A model generated the notes under the pieces. It ran no database searches. It was not told where the DNA came from and saw only the letters and a list, made by a program, of their open reading frames with translations. The position numbers and the translations under genes were made by a program. Shown here one piece after another: positions 1 to 9,211 of a stretch of 51,187 bases of DNA (position 1 is its first letter; each line of letters begins with the position of its first letter). Source of the DNA: Saccoglossus kowalevskii (Eukaryota; Hemichordata; Enteropneusta; Harrimaniidae); the NCBI RefSeq assembly GCF_000003605.2, contig NW_003126881.1, positions 1 to 51,187 of the forward strand. Reading direction: 5' to 3'.

Positions 1-416
1 GGATAAGAAATTTGCGAAATTAAAGAGATAAGCTATTGATGTGCTGGATCAGATGACTCAGTCAATTAGACAGGAATTTGAGGATCTAGACATAAAACAC
101 CTTGTGGCACTATAAAAAAAACGCAAAATACTATTACATAAAATACCAACGAATAAGGCATGTGACATCGAATCACATAATTGCGGTCCGAGTCACATTG
201 TGTTCGTATGGCGATGCAATAATTGTGTGTTCTGCAAAATTGAACTGCTACACCTGTCACAGCCAAACATGCAACTATTTCAAGAATAAATTTAGCAGGT
301 GCAAATTCGCAAATTCGCAAATATGGGGATGTGCAGAACCCAACGACTTATTCAATTATCCAGGTAAATAGGAATTCGTAAAAAAATTAGATGGCACAGG
401 ATGAAGATGTACTTAA

Positions 417-473
417 GACTCCGTGGCCTAATGGATAAGGCGTCTGACTTCGAATCAGATGATTGCGGGGTCG
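417..473 (+). pseudogene. tRNA-Arg(UCG) pseudogene, T arm deleted
   Basis: The sequence is consensus to the variable loop (with A44 to T), then a 16-nt deletion joins GCGGGG directly to TCG. The T loop, B box and half of the acceptor strand are gone, so neither promoter nor fold can work. The same deletion recurs at 46030 and 46582. Confidence 0.9.
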
Positions 474-964
474 TATGGGCTGCTACGATTAAGTTTTCTG
501 CAAGATTGCACAAGAACACCAGCTGCACTCAATAAAAAAATACGTCGTGAATACTGTTAGCGGATAAGAATTTGCGAAATTAAAGAGATAACATTGATGT
601 GCTGGATCAGATGACTCAGTCAATTAGACAGGAATTTTAGGATCTAGACATAAAACACCTTGTGGCACTATAAAAAAAACGCAAAACACTATTACATAAG
701 ATACCAATGAATAAGGCATGTGACATCGAATCACTTAATTGCGGTCCCAGTCACATCGTGGTCGTATGGCGACGCAATAATTGTGTGTTCTGCAAAATTG
801 AACTGCTACACCGTCACAGCCAAACATGCAACTATTTCAAGAATAAATTCACCAGGTGCTAATTCGCAAATATGGGGATGTGCAGAACCCAACGACTTAT
901 TCAATTATCCAGGTAAATAGGAATTCGTAAAAAATTAGATGGCACAGGATGAAGATGTACTTAA

Positions 965-1036
965 GACTCCGTGGCCTAATGGATAAGGCGTCTGACTTCG
1001 AATCAGAAGATTGCGGTTCGAGTCCCGTCGGGGTGG
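965..1036 (+). pseudogene. tRNA-Arg(UCG), 72 nt, damaged T stem
   Basis: One G of the T stem is missing (GCGG-TTCGAGT) and C72 is G, so G1 has no partner. The anticodon arm is intact. Probably inactive. Confidence 0.75.
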
Positions 1037-1530
1037 TATTGGCTGCTACGATTTAGTTTTCTGCAAGATTGCACAAGAACACCAGCAGCACTCAATAAAA
1101 AATACATGGTGAATACTATTAGCGGATAAGAATTTGCGAAATTAAAGAGATAACATTGATGTGCTGGATCAGATGAGTCAGTCAATTATACAGGAATTTT
1201 AGCATCCAGACATATAAAACACCTTGTGGCACTATAAAAAAAACGCAAAATACTATTACATAAAATACCAACGAATAAGGCATGTGACATCGAATCATAT
1301 AATTGCGGTCCGAGTGACATTGTGGTCATATGGCGATGCAATAATTGTGTGTTCTACAAAATTGAACTGCTACACCTGTCACAGCCAAACATGCAACTAT
1401 TTCAAGAATAAATTTAGCAGGTGCAAATTCGCAAATATGGGGATGTGCAGAACCCAACGACTTATTCAACTATCCAGGTAAATAGGAATTCGTAAAAAAA
1501 TTAGATGGCACAGGATGAAGATGTACTTAA

Positions 1531-1603
1531 GACTCCGTGGTCTAATGGATAATGCGTCTGACTTCGAATCAGAAGATTGCGGGTTCGAGTCCCGTCGGGG
1601 TCG
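1531..1603 (+). tRNA. tRNA-Arg(UCG), D-stem variant
   Basis: C11 is T (wobble with G24) and G23 is T (mismatch with C12). The rest is consensus, including the B box and terminator. The D stem is weakened, so activity is uncertain. Confidence 0.65.
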
Positions 1604-1623
1604 TATGGGCTGCTACGATTTAG

Positions 1624-1627
1624 TTTT
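1624..1627 (+). terminator. RNA polymerase III T4 terminator (representative)
   Basis: TTTT in GATTTAGTTTTCTGC starts 21 nt after G73. The motif is kept after essentially every half A tRNA, and is five T at about 50637. The aligned position in half B reads GTGTTC, so only half A transcripts would stop here. Confidence 0.8.
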
Positions 1628-1759
1628 CTGCAAGATTGCACAAGAACACCAGCAGCACTCAATAAAAAAATACATGGTGAATACTATTAGCGGATAAGAA
1701 TTTGAGAAATTAAAGAGATAACATTGATGTGCTGGATCAGATGAGTCAGTCAATTATAC

Positions 1760-2054
1760 AGGAATTTTAGGATCTAGACATATAAAACACCTTGTGGCAC
1801 TATAAAAAAAACGCAAAATACTATTGCAACATAAAATACCAACGAATAAGGCATGTGACATCGAATTACATAATTGCGGTCCGAGTGACATTGTGGTCAT
1901 ATGGCGATGCAATAATTGTGTGTTCTGCAAAATTGAACTGCTACACCTGTCACAGCCAAACATGCAACTATTTCAAGAATAAATTTACCAGGTGCTAATT
2001 CGCAAATATGGGGATGTGCAGAACCCAACGACTTATTCAACTATCCAGGTAAAT
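1760..2054 (+). repeat. Half B of the dimeric unit, type B1 (representative)
   Basis: This 295-bp block aligns to half A along its length. AGGATCTAGAC aligns with AGGATGAAGAT, TTGTGGC with CCGTGGC, GAATAAGGC with GGATAAGGC, ATTGCGGTCCGAGT with ATTGCGGGTTCGAGT, GTTCTGCAAAATTG with TTTTCTGCAAGATTG, and GATGTGCAGAACCC with GATGTGCTGGATCA. Type B1 is marked by GTGACATTGTGGTCATAT followed by GGCGATGC. The block contains no intact gene. Confidence 0.88.
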
Positions 2055-2108
2055 AGGAATTCGTAAAAAAATTAGATGGCACAGGATGAAGATGTACTTA
2101 AGACCCCG

Positions 2109-2119
2109 TGGCCTAATGG
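2109..2119 (+). promoter_or_regulatory. Internal A box of tRNA-Arg (representative)
   Basis: TGGCCTAATGG at residues 8-19 matches the eukaryotic RNA polymerase III A-box pattern TRGYNNANNGG. It is present in most array copies. Copies with C12 to A, G10 to C or G19 changes have a damaged box. Confidence 0.85.
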
Positions 2120-2152
2120 ATAAGGCGTCTGACTTCGAATCAGAAGATTGCG

Positions 2153-2163
2153 GGTTCGAGTCC
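2153..2163 (+). promoter_or_regulatory. Internal B box of tRNA-Arg (representative)
   Basis: GGTTCGAGTCC at residues 52-62 matches the TFIIIC-binding B-box pattern GGTTCGANTCC exactly. T55C, C56T, C61T/G and G53A copies elsewhere in the array depart from it. Confidence 0.88.
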
Positions 2164-2358
2164 CGTCGGGGTCGTATGGGCTGCTACGATTTAGTTTTCT
2201 GCAAGATTGCACAAGAACACCAGCTGCACTCAATAAAAAAATACGTCGTGAATACTGTTAGCGGATAAGAATTTGCGAAATTAAAGAAATAACATTGATG
2301 TGCTGGATCAGATGACTCAGTCAATTTGACAGGAATTTTAGGATCTAGACACATAAAA

Positions 2359-2467
2359 CACCTTGTGGCACTATAAATAAAACGCAAAATACTATTACAT
2401 AAAATACCAACGAATAAGGCATGTGACATCGAATCACATAATTGCGGTCCGAGTCACATTGTGGTCA
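2359..2467 (+). pseudogene. tRNA-Arg pseudogene of half B (representative)
   Basis: About 109 nt align to the tRNA of half A. The 5' part CACCTTGTGGC matches GACTCCGTGGC, then about 40 nt of A-rich sequence interrupt the D arm. The 3' part restarts at AATAAGGC. The anticodon arm is a perfect hairpin, stem TGTGA (2422-2426) with TCACA (2434-2438) and loop CATCGAA, so the TCG triplet remains but U33 has become A33. One G of the T stem is missing, T55 is C and the T arm no longer pairs. Part of the acceptor still pairs (A2-T71, C3-G70, C4-G69). The TTTT terminator equivalent reads GTGTTC. A dead tRNA copy is the simplest reading. One such element is present in nearly every unit. Confidence 0.85.
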
Positions 2468-2677
2468 TATGGCGATGCAATAATTGTGTGTTCTGCAAAA
2501 TTGAACTGCTACACCTGTCACAGCCAAACATGCAACTATTTCAAGAATAAATTTAGCAGGTGCAAATTCGCAAAATCGCAAATATGGGGATGTGCAGAAC
2601 CCAACGACTTATTCAATTATCCAGGTAAAAAGGAATTCGTAAAAAAATTAGATGGCACAGGATGAAGATGTACTTAA

Positions 2678-2750
2678 GACTCCGTGGCCTAATGGATAAG
2701 GCGTCTGACTTCGAATCAGAAGATTGCGGGTTCGAGTTCCGTCGGGGTCG
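2678..2750 (+). tRNA. tRNA-Arg(UCG), B-box C61T
   Basis: C61 is T, giving a G53-U61 wobble and a B box ending TTC instead of TCC. Otherwise consensus. It is shared with the adjacent copy at 3249, which arose by duplication of one 571-bp unit. Confidence 0.7.
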
Positions 2751-3248
2751 TATTGGCTGCTACGATTTAGTTTTCTGCAAGATTGCACAAGAACACCAGC
2801 AGCACTCAATAAAAAAATACGTGGTGAATACTATTAGCGGATAAGAATTTGCGAAATTAAAGAGATAACATTGATGTGCTGGATCAGATGAGTCAGTCAA
2901 TTAGACAGGAATTTTAGGATCTAGACATATAAAACACATTGTGGCACTATAAAAAAAACGCAAAATACTATTACAACATAAAATACCAACGAACAAGGCA
3001 TGTGACATCGAATCACATAATTGCGGTCCGAGTGACATTGTGGTCATATGGCGATGCAATAATTGTGTGTTCTGCAAAATTGAACTGCTACACCTGTCAC
3101 AGCCAAACATGCAACTATTTCAAGAATAAATTTAGCAGGTGCTAATTCGCAAATATGGGGATGTGCAGAACCCATCGACTTATTCAATTATCCAGGTAAA
3201 TAGGAATTCGTAAAAAAATTAGATGGCACAGGATGAAGATGTACTTAA

Positions 3249-3321
3249 GACTCCGTGGCCTAATGGATAAGGCGTCTGACTTCGAATCAGAAGATTGCGG
3301 GTTCGAGTTCCGTCGGGGTCG
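3249..3321 (+). tRNA. tRNA-Arg(UCG), B-box C61T
   Basis: Identical to the copy at 2678, including C61T, and its flanks are also the same. It is a recent tandem duplicate. Confidence 0.7.
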
Positions 3322-3819
3322 TATTGGCTGCTACGATTTAGTTTTCTGCAAGATTGCACAAGAACACCAGCAGCACTCAATAAAAAAATACGTGGTGAAT
3401 ACTATTAGCGGATAAGAATTTGCGAAATTAAAGAGATAACATTGATGTGCTGGATCAGATGAGTCAGTCAATTAGACAGGAATTTTAGGATCTAGACATA
3501 TAAAACACATTGTGGCACTATAAAAAAAACGCAAAATACTATTACAACATAAAATACCAACGAACAAGGCATGTGACATCGAATCACATAATTGCGGTCC
3601 GAGTGACATTGTGGTCATATGGCGATGCAATAATTGTGTGTTCTGCAAAATTGAACTGCTACACCTGTCACAGCCAAACATGCAACTATTTCAAGAATAA
3701 ATTTAGCAGGTGCTAATTCGCAAATATGGGGATGTGCAGAACCCATCGACTTATTCAATTATCCAGGTAAATAGGAATTCGTAAAAAAATTAGATGGCAC
3801 AGGATGAAGATGTACTTAA

Positions 3820-3892
3820 GACTCCGTGGCCTAATGGATAAGGCGTCTGACTTCGAATCAGAAGATTGCGGGTTCGAGTCCCGTCGGGGTCG
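3820..3892 (+). tRNA. tRNA-Arg(UCG), consensus
   Basis: Exact array consensus; only a U4-G69 wobble in the acceptor. The 3' flank is TATGGGCTGC and the terminator is intact. Confidence 0.92.
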
Positions 3893-4396
3893 TATGGGCT
3901 GCTACGATTTAGTTTTCTGCAAGATTGCACAAGAACACCAGCAGCACTTAATAAAAAAATACGTCGTGAATACTGTTAGCGGATAAGAATTTGCGAAATT
4001 AAAGAGATAACATTGATGTGCTGGATCAGATAACTCAGTCAATTAGAAAGAAATTTTAGGATCTAGACACATAAAACACCTTGTGGCACTATAAAAAAAA
4101 AACGCAAAATACTATTACATAAAATACCAACGAATAAGGCATGTGACATCGAATCACATAATTGCGGTCCGAGTCACATTGTGGTCATATGGCGATGCAA
4201 TAATTGTGTGTTCTGCAAAATTGAACTGCTACACCTGTCACAGCCAAACATGCAACTATTTCAAGAATAAATTTAGCAGGTGCAAATTCGCAAATTCGCA
4301 AATATGGGGATGTGCAGAACCCAACGACTTATTCAATTATCAAGGTAAATAGGAATTTGTAAAAAATTAGATGGCACAGGATGAAGATGTACTTAA

Positions 4397-4469
4397 GACT
4401 CCGTGGCCTAATGGATAAGGCGTCGGACTTCGAATCAGAAGATTTCGGGTTCGAGTCCCGTCGGGGTTG
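4397..4469 (+). tRNA. tRNA-Arg(UCG), degenerate stems
   Basis: T29 is G (mismatch with A41), G49 is T (U-U with T65) and C72 is T (G1-U72 wobble). Three stems are weakened. Probably decaying. Confidence 0.55.
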
Positions 4470-4625
4470 TATGGGCTGCTACGATTTAGTTTTCTGCAAG
4501 ATTCCACAAGAACACCACCAGCACTCAATAAAAGAATACATGGTGAATACTATTAGCGGATAAGAATTTGCGAAATTAAAGAGATAACATTGATGTGCTG
4601 CATCAGATGAGTCAGTCAATTAGAC

Positions 4626-4720
4626 AGGAATTTTAGTATCTAGACATATAAAACACCTTGTGGCACTATAAAAATGGGGATGTACAGAACCCAACGACTT
4701 TTTCAATTATCCAGGTAAAT
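4626..4720 (+). repeat. Half B reduced to 95 bp by internal deletion
   Basis: Half B jumps from CTATAAAA straight to ATGGGGATGTACAG at about 4672, losing about 200 bp including the whole pseudo-tRNA body. The two flanking tRNA genes are only 371 bp apart as a result. The A-run probably gave the microhomology. Confidence 0.85.
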
Positions 4721-4767
4721 AGGAATTCGTAAAAAAATTAGATGGTACAGGATGAAGATGTACTTAA

Positions 4768-4840
4768 GACTCCGTGGCCTAATGGATAAGGCGTCTGACT
4801 TCGAATCAGAAGATTGCGGGTTCGAGTCCCGTCGGGGTCG
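4768..4840 (+). tRNA. tRNA-Arg(UCG), consensus
   Basis: Exact consensus with TATTGGCTGC flank and intact terminator. The 5' flank is shortened upstream by the half B deletion at 4626-4720. Confidence 0.92.
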
Positions 4841-5338
4841 TATTGGCTGCTACGATTTAGTTTTCTGCAAGATTGCACAAGAACACCAGCAGCACTCAAT
4901 ACAAAAATACATGGTGAATACTATTAGCGGATAAAAATTTGCAAAATTAAAGAGATAACATTGATGAGCTGGATCAGATGAGTCAGTCAATTATACAGGA
5001 ATTTTAGGATCTAGACATATAAAACACCTTGTGGCACTATAAAAAAAACGCAAAATACTATTGCAACATAAAATACCAACGAATAAGGCATGTGACATCG
5101 AATTACATAATTGCGGTCCCAGTGACATTGTGGTCATATGGCGATGCAATAATTGTGTGTTCTGCAAAATTGAACTGCTACACCTGTCACAGCCAAACAT
5201 GCAACTATTTCAAGAATAAATTTACCAGGTGCTAATTCGCAAATATGGGGATGTGCAGAACCCAACGACTAATTCAACTATCCAGGTAAATAGGAATTCG
5301 TAAAAAAATTAGATGGCACAGGATGAAGATGTACTTAA

Positions 5339-5411
5339 CACTCCGTGGCCTAATGGATAAGGCGTCTGACTTCGAATCAGAAGATTGCGGGTTCGAGTCC
5401 CGTCGGGGTCG
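5339..5411 (+). tRNA. tRNA-Arg(UCG), G1C
   Basis: The first base is C instead of G, so pair 1-72 is C-C. All other positions are consensus. Confidence 0.65.
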
Positions 5412-5567
5412 TATTGGCTGCTTCGATTTAGTTTTCTGCAAGATTGCACAAGAACACCAGCAGCACTCAATAAAAAAATACATGGTGAATACTATTAGCG
5501 GATAAAAATTTGCAAAATTAAAGAGATAACATTGATGAGCTGGATCAGATGAGTCAGTCAATTAGAC

Positions 5568-6255
5568 AGGAATTTTAGGATCTAGACATATAAAACACCT
5601 TGTGGCACTATAAAAAAACGCAAAATACTATTACAACATAAAATACCAACGAATAAGGCATGTGACATCGAATCACATAATTGCGGTCCGAGTTACATCG
5701 TGGTCGTATGGCGACGCAATAATTGTGTGTTCTGCAAAATTGAACTGCTACACCTGTCACAGCCAAACATGAAACTATTTCAAGAATAAATTCACAAGGT
5801 GCTAATTCGCAAATTCGATTTAGTTTTCTGCAAGATTGCACAAGAACACCAGCTGCACTCAATAAAAAAATACGTCGTGAATACTGTTAGCGGATAAGAA
5901 TTTGCGAAATTAAAGAAATAACATTGATGTGCTGGATCAGATGACTCAGTCAATTTGACAGGAATTTTAGGATCTAGACACATAAAACACCTTGTGGCAC
6001 TATAAAAAAAAAACGCAAACTACTATTACATAAAATACCAACGATAAGCATGTGACATCGAATCACATAATTGCGGTCCGAGTCACATAGTGGTCATATG
6101 GCGATGCAATAATTGTGTGTTCTGCAAAATTGAACTGCTACACCTGTCACAGCCAAACATGCAACTATTTCAAGAATAAATTTAGCAGGTGCAAATTCGC
6201 AAATATGGGGATGTGCAGAACCCAACGACTTATTCAATTATCCAGGTAAATAGGA
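5568..6255 (+). repeat. Fused unit with the tRNA gene deleted
   Basis: Half B starting at 5568 runs to GCAAATTCG and then joins, at about 5811-5820, the half A 3' flank GATTTAGTTTTCTGC. The 5' flank and the entire tRNA of one half A are missing, and a second half B follows from about 5960. Short TTCG/TACG homology at the junction fits slippage or unequal exchange. The neighbouring tRNAs are 960 bp apart. Confidence 0.85.
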
Positions 6256-6298
6256 ATTCGTAAAAAAATTAGATGGCACAGGATGAAGATGTACTTAA

Positions 6299-6371
6299 GA
6301 CTCCGTGGCCTAATGGATAAGGCGTCTGACTTCGAATCAGAAGATTGCGGGTTCGAGTGCCGTCGGGGTCG
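6299..6371 (+). tRNA. tRNA-Arg(UCG), B-box C61G
   Basis: C61 is G, which breaks the conserved G53-C61 pair and the B box. Flank TATTTGCTGC. The same variant recurs at 30269 and 42612. Confidence 0.6.
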
Positions 6372-6866
6372 TATTTGCTGCTACGATTTAGTTTTCTGCA
6401 AGATTGCACAAGAACACCAGCTGCACTCAATAAAAAAATACGTCGTAAATACTGTTAGCGAATAAGAATTTGCGAAATTAAAGAGATAACATTGATGTGC
6501 TGGATCTGATGAGTCAGTAAATTAGACAGGAATTTTAGGATCTAGACATATAAAAGACCTTGTGGTACTATAAAAAAAACGCAAAATACTATTACATAAA
6601 ATACCAACGAATGAGGCATGTGACATCGAATCACATAATTGCGGTCCGAGTGACATTGTGGTCATATGGCGATGCAATAATTGTGTGTTCTGCAAAATTG
6701 AACTGCTACACCTGTCACAGCCAAACATGCAACTATTTCAAGAATAAATTTAGCAGGTGCAAATTCGCAAATATGGGGATGTGCAGAACCCAACGACTTA
6801 TTCAATTATCCAGGTAAATAGGAATTCGTAAAAAAAATAGATGGCACAGGATGAAGATGTACTTAA

Positions 6867-6939
6867 GACTCCGTGGCCTAATGGATAAGGCGTCTGACTT
6901 CGAATCAGAAGATTGCGGGTTCGAGTCCCGTCGGGGTCG
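6867..6939 (+). tRNA. tRNA-Arg(UCG), consensus
   Basis: Exact consensus with TATTGG flank and intact TTTT. Confidence 0.92.
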
Positions 6940-7431
6940 TATTGGCTGCTACGATTTAGTTTTCTGCAAGATTGCACAAGAACACCAGCTGCACTCAATA
7001 AAAAAATACGTCGTAATACTGTTAGCGGATAAGAATTTGCGAAATTAAAGAGATAACATTGATGTGCTGGATCAGATGAGTCAGTCAATTAGACAGGAAT
7101 TTTAGGATCTAGACATAAAACACCTTGTGGCACTATAAAAAAACGCAAAACACTATTACATAAAATACCAACGAATAAGGCATGTGACATCGAATCACAT
7201 AATTGCGGTCCGAGTGACATTGTGGTCATATGGCGATGCAATAATTGTGTGTTCTGCAACAGTGAACTGCTACACCTGTCACAGCCAAACATGCAACTAT
7301 TTCAAAAATAAATTTACCAGGTGCAAATTCGCAAATATGGGGATGTGCAGAACCCAACGACTTATTCAATTATCCAGGTAAATAGGAATTCGTAAAAAAA
7401 ATTAGATGGCACAGGATGAAGATGTACTTAA

Positions 7432-7504
7432 GACTCCGTGGCCTAATGGATAAGGCGTCTGACTTCGAATCAGAAGATTGCGGGTTCGAGTCTCGTCGGG
7501 GTCG
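7432..7504 (+). tRNA. tRNA-Arg(UCG), C62T
   Basis: C62 is T, giving a G52-U62 wobble and a slightly altered B box. The fold is otherwise complete. Confidence 0.78.
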
Positions 7505-7660
7505 TACTTGCTGCTACGATTTAGTTTTCTGCAAGATTGCACAAGAACACCAGCTGCACTCAATAAAAAAATACGTCGTAAATACTGTTAGCGGATAAGA
7601 ATTTGCGAAATTAAAGAGATAACATTGATGTGCTGGATCAGCTGAGTCAGTCAATTAGAC

Positions 7661-7949
7661 AGGAATTTTAGGATCTAGACATAAAACACCTTGTGGCACT
7701 ATAAAAAAACGCAAAACACTATTACATAAAATACCAATGAATAAGGCATGTGACATCGAATCACATAATTGCGGTCCGAGTCACATCGTGGTCGTATGGC
7801 GACGCAATAATTGTGTGTTCTGCAAAATTGAACTGCTACACCTGTCACAGCCAAACATGCAACTATTTCAAGAATAAATTCACCAGGTGCTAATTCGCAA
7901 ATATGGGGATGTGCAGAACCCAAAGACATATTCAATTATCCAGGTAAAT
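7661..7949 (+). repeat. Half B, type B2 (representative)
   Basis: This subtype of the diverged half has GTCACATCGTGGTCGTATGG followed by CGACGC, CCAATGAATAAGG and TTCACCAGGTGCTAATTC. It alternates with B1 along the array and often carries the short 'GACATAAAACACC' leader instead of 'GACATATAAAACACC'. Confidence 0.82.
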
Positions 7950-7997
7950 AGGACTTCGTAAAAAAAATTAGATGGCACAGGATGAAGATGTACTTAA

Positions 7998-8070
7998 AAC
8001 TCCGTGGCCTAATGGACAAGGCGTCTGACTTCGAATCAGAAGATTGCGGGTTCGAGTCCCGTCCGGGTCG
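7998..8070 (+). tRNA. tRNA-Arg(UCG), acceptor variants
   Basis: G1 is A (no pair with C72), U20a is C, and G67 is C (C6-C67 mismatch). Two acceptor pairs are lost. Confidence 0.55.
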
Positions 8071-8562
8071 TATTGGCTGCTACGATTTAGTTTTCTGCAA
8101 GATTGCACAAGAACACCAGCTGCACTCAATAAAAAAATGCGTCGTGAATACTGTTAGCGGATAAGAATTTGCGAAATTAAAGAGATAACATTGATGTGCT
8201 GGATCAGATGAGTCAGTCAATTAGACAGGAATTTTACGATCTAGACATAAAACACCTTGTGGCACTGTAAAAAAACGCAAAACACTATTACATAAAATAC
8301 CAATGAATAAGGCATGTGACATCGAATCACATAATTGCGGTCCGAGTCACATCGTGGTCGTATGGCGACGCAATAATTGTGTGTTCTGCAAATTGAACTG
8401 CTACACCTGTCACAGCCAAACATGCAACTATTTCAAGAATAAATTCACCAGATGCTAATTCGCAAATATGGGGATGTGCAGAACCCAACGACATAGTCAA
8501 TTATCCAGGTAAATAGGAATTCGTAAAAAAAATTAGATGGCACAGGATGAAGATGTACTTAA

Positions 8563-8635
8563 TACTCCGTGGCCTAATGGATAAGGCGTCTGACTTCGAA
8601 TCAGAAGATTTCGGGTTCGAGTCCCGTCGGGGTCG
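8563..8635 (+). tRNA. tRNA-Arg(UCG), G1T G49T type
   Basis: The start reads TACTCCG and the T stem begins TCGGG, so pairs 1-72 and 49-65 are lost. The 3' flank has ACAAAAACATCAGC. The same combination occurs at 9139, 49404 and 49979. Confidence 0.6.
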
Positions 8636-9138
8636 TATTGGCTGCTACGATTTAGTTTTCTGCAAGATTGCACAAAAACATCAGCTGCACTCAATAAAAA
8701 AAATATGTCGTGAATACTGTTAGCGGATAAGAATTTGCGAAATTAAAGAGATAACATTGATGTGCTGGATCAGATGAGTCAGTCAATTAGACAGGAATTT
8801 TAGGATCTAGACATATAAAACACCTTGTGGCACTATAAAAAAAAAAACGCAATATACTATTACAACATAAAATACCAACGAATAAGGCATGTGACATCGA
8901 ATCACATAATTGCGGTCCGAGTGACATTGTGGTCATATGGCGATGCAATAATTGTGTGTTCTGCAACATTGAACTGCTACACCTGTCACAGCTAAACATG
9001 CAACTATTTCAAAAATAAATTTACCAGGTGCAAATTCGCAAATATGGGGATGTGCAGAACCCAACGACTTATTCAATTATCCAGGTAAATAGGAATTCGT
9101 AAAAAAAATTAGATGGCACAGGATGAAGATGTACTTAA

Positions 9139-9211
9139 TACTCCGTGGCCTAATGGATAAGGCGTCTGACTTCGAATCAGAAGATTTCGGGTTCGAGTCC
9201 CGTCGGGGTCG
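9139..9211 (+). tRNA. tRNA-Arg(UCG), G1T G49T type
   Basis: Same tRNA changes as the copy at 8563. This block is repeated at about 49.4-50.2 kb. Confidence 0.6.

Larger units (their letters stand above)
1484..1759 (+). repeat. Half A of the dimeric unit (representative)
   Basis: Measured from one AGGAATT to the next, half A is 276 bp. It holds in order a 47-bp 5' flank ending GTACTTAA, the 73-nt tRNA gene, a 20-nt spacer, TTTT, and about 130 bp of AT-rich 3' flank ending GAGTCAGTCAATTA. This copy belongs to the left-end subfamily (CAGCAGCAC, ATGGTGAATACTATT). Other half A copies carry CAGCTGCAC and CGTCGTGAATACTGTT. Confidence 0.9.
2102..2174 (+). tRNA. tRNA-Arg(UCG), fully paired acceptor stem
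   Basis: This is one of only two copies with C4, giving acceptor GACCCCG/CGGGGTC with seven Watson-Crick pairs. D, anticodon and T arms are consensus, with anticodon TCG at residues 34-36, G73, no encoded CCA, and TTTT downstream. It may represent the ancestral sequence. It is the best candidate in the window for an active tRNA decoding CGA (and possibly other CGN codons after modification). Confidence 0.95.
2662..3803 (+). repeat. Two adjacent near-identical 571-bp units
   Basis: 2662-3232 and 3233-3803 share C61T in the tRNA, CGTGGTGAATACTATT, AACACATTGTGGC, ACGAACAAGGC and CCCATCGAC. No difference was seen by eye. This is the clearest single-unit recent duplication. Confidence 0.88.

Noticed and set aside
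1792-1998. Half B + strand frame (MWHYKKNAKYYYIKYQR...) with several cysteines, resembling a small secreted or zinc-binding peptide
   Set aside because: Frame and start vary with the poly-A length, the aligned half A does not encode it, and the conserved part is the broken tRNA.
2150-2175. CENP-B-box-like motif in TTCGAGTCCCGTCGGGG
   Set aside because: The spacing between TTCG and CGGG is one base too long and the central A is absent. The motif is fully explained by T loop and acceptor pairing.
2086-2268. Recurring 60-residue + strand frame starting MKMYLRLRGLMDKASDFES, present in most units
   Set aside because: It is the translation of the 5' leader plus the tRNA gene and its flank. It is broken by indels in many units, has no independent codon signal, and the conserved part is explained by tRNA structure.
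2184-2429. Minus-strand frames of 60-96 residues over half A and half B
   Set aside because: They are antisense readings of the tRNA and its pseudogene copy. Their length follows repeat phase, and starts and stops change with every small indel.
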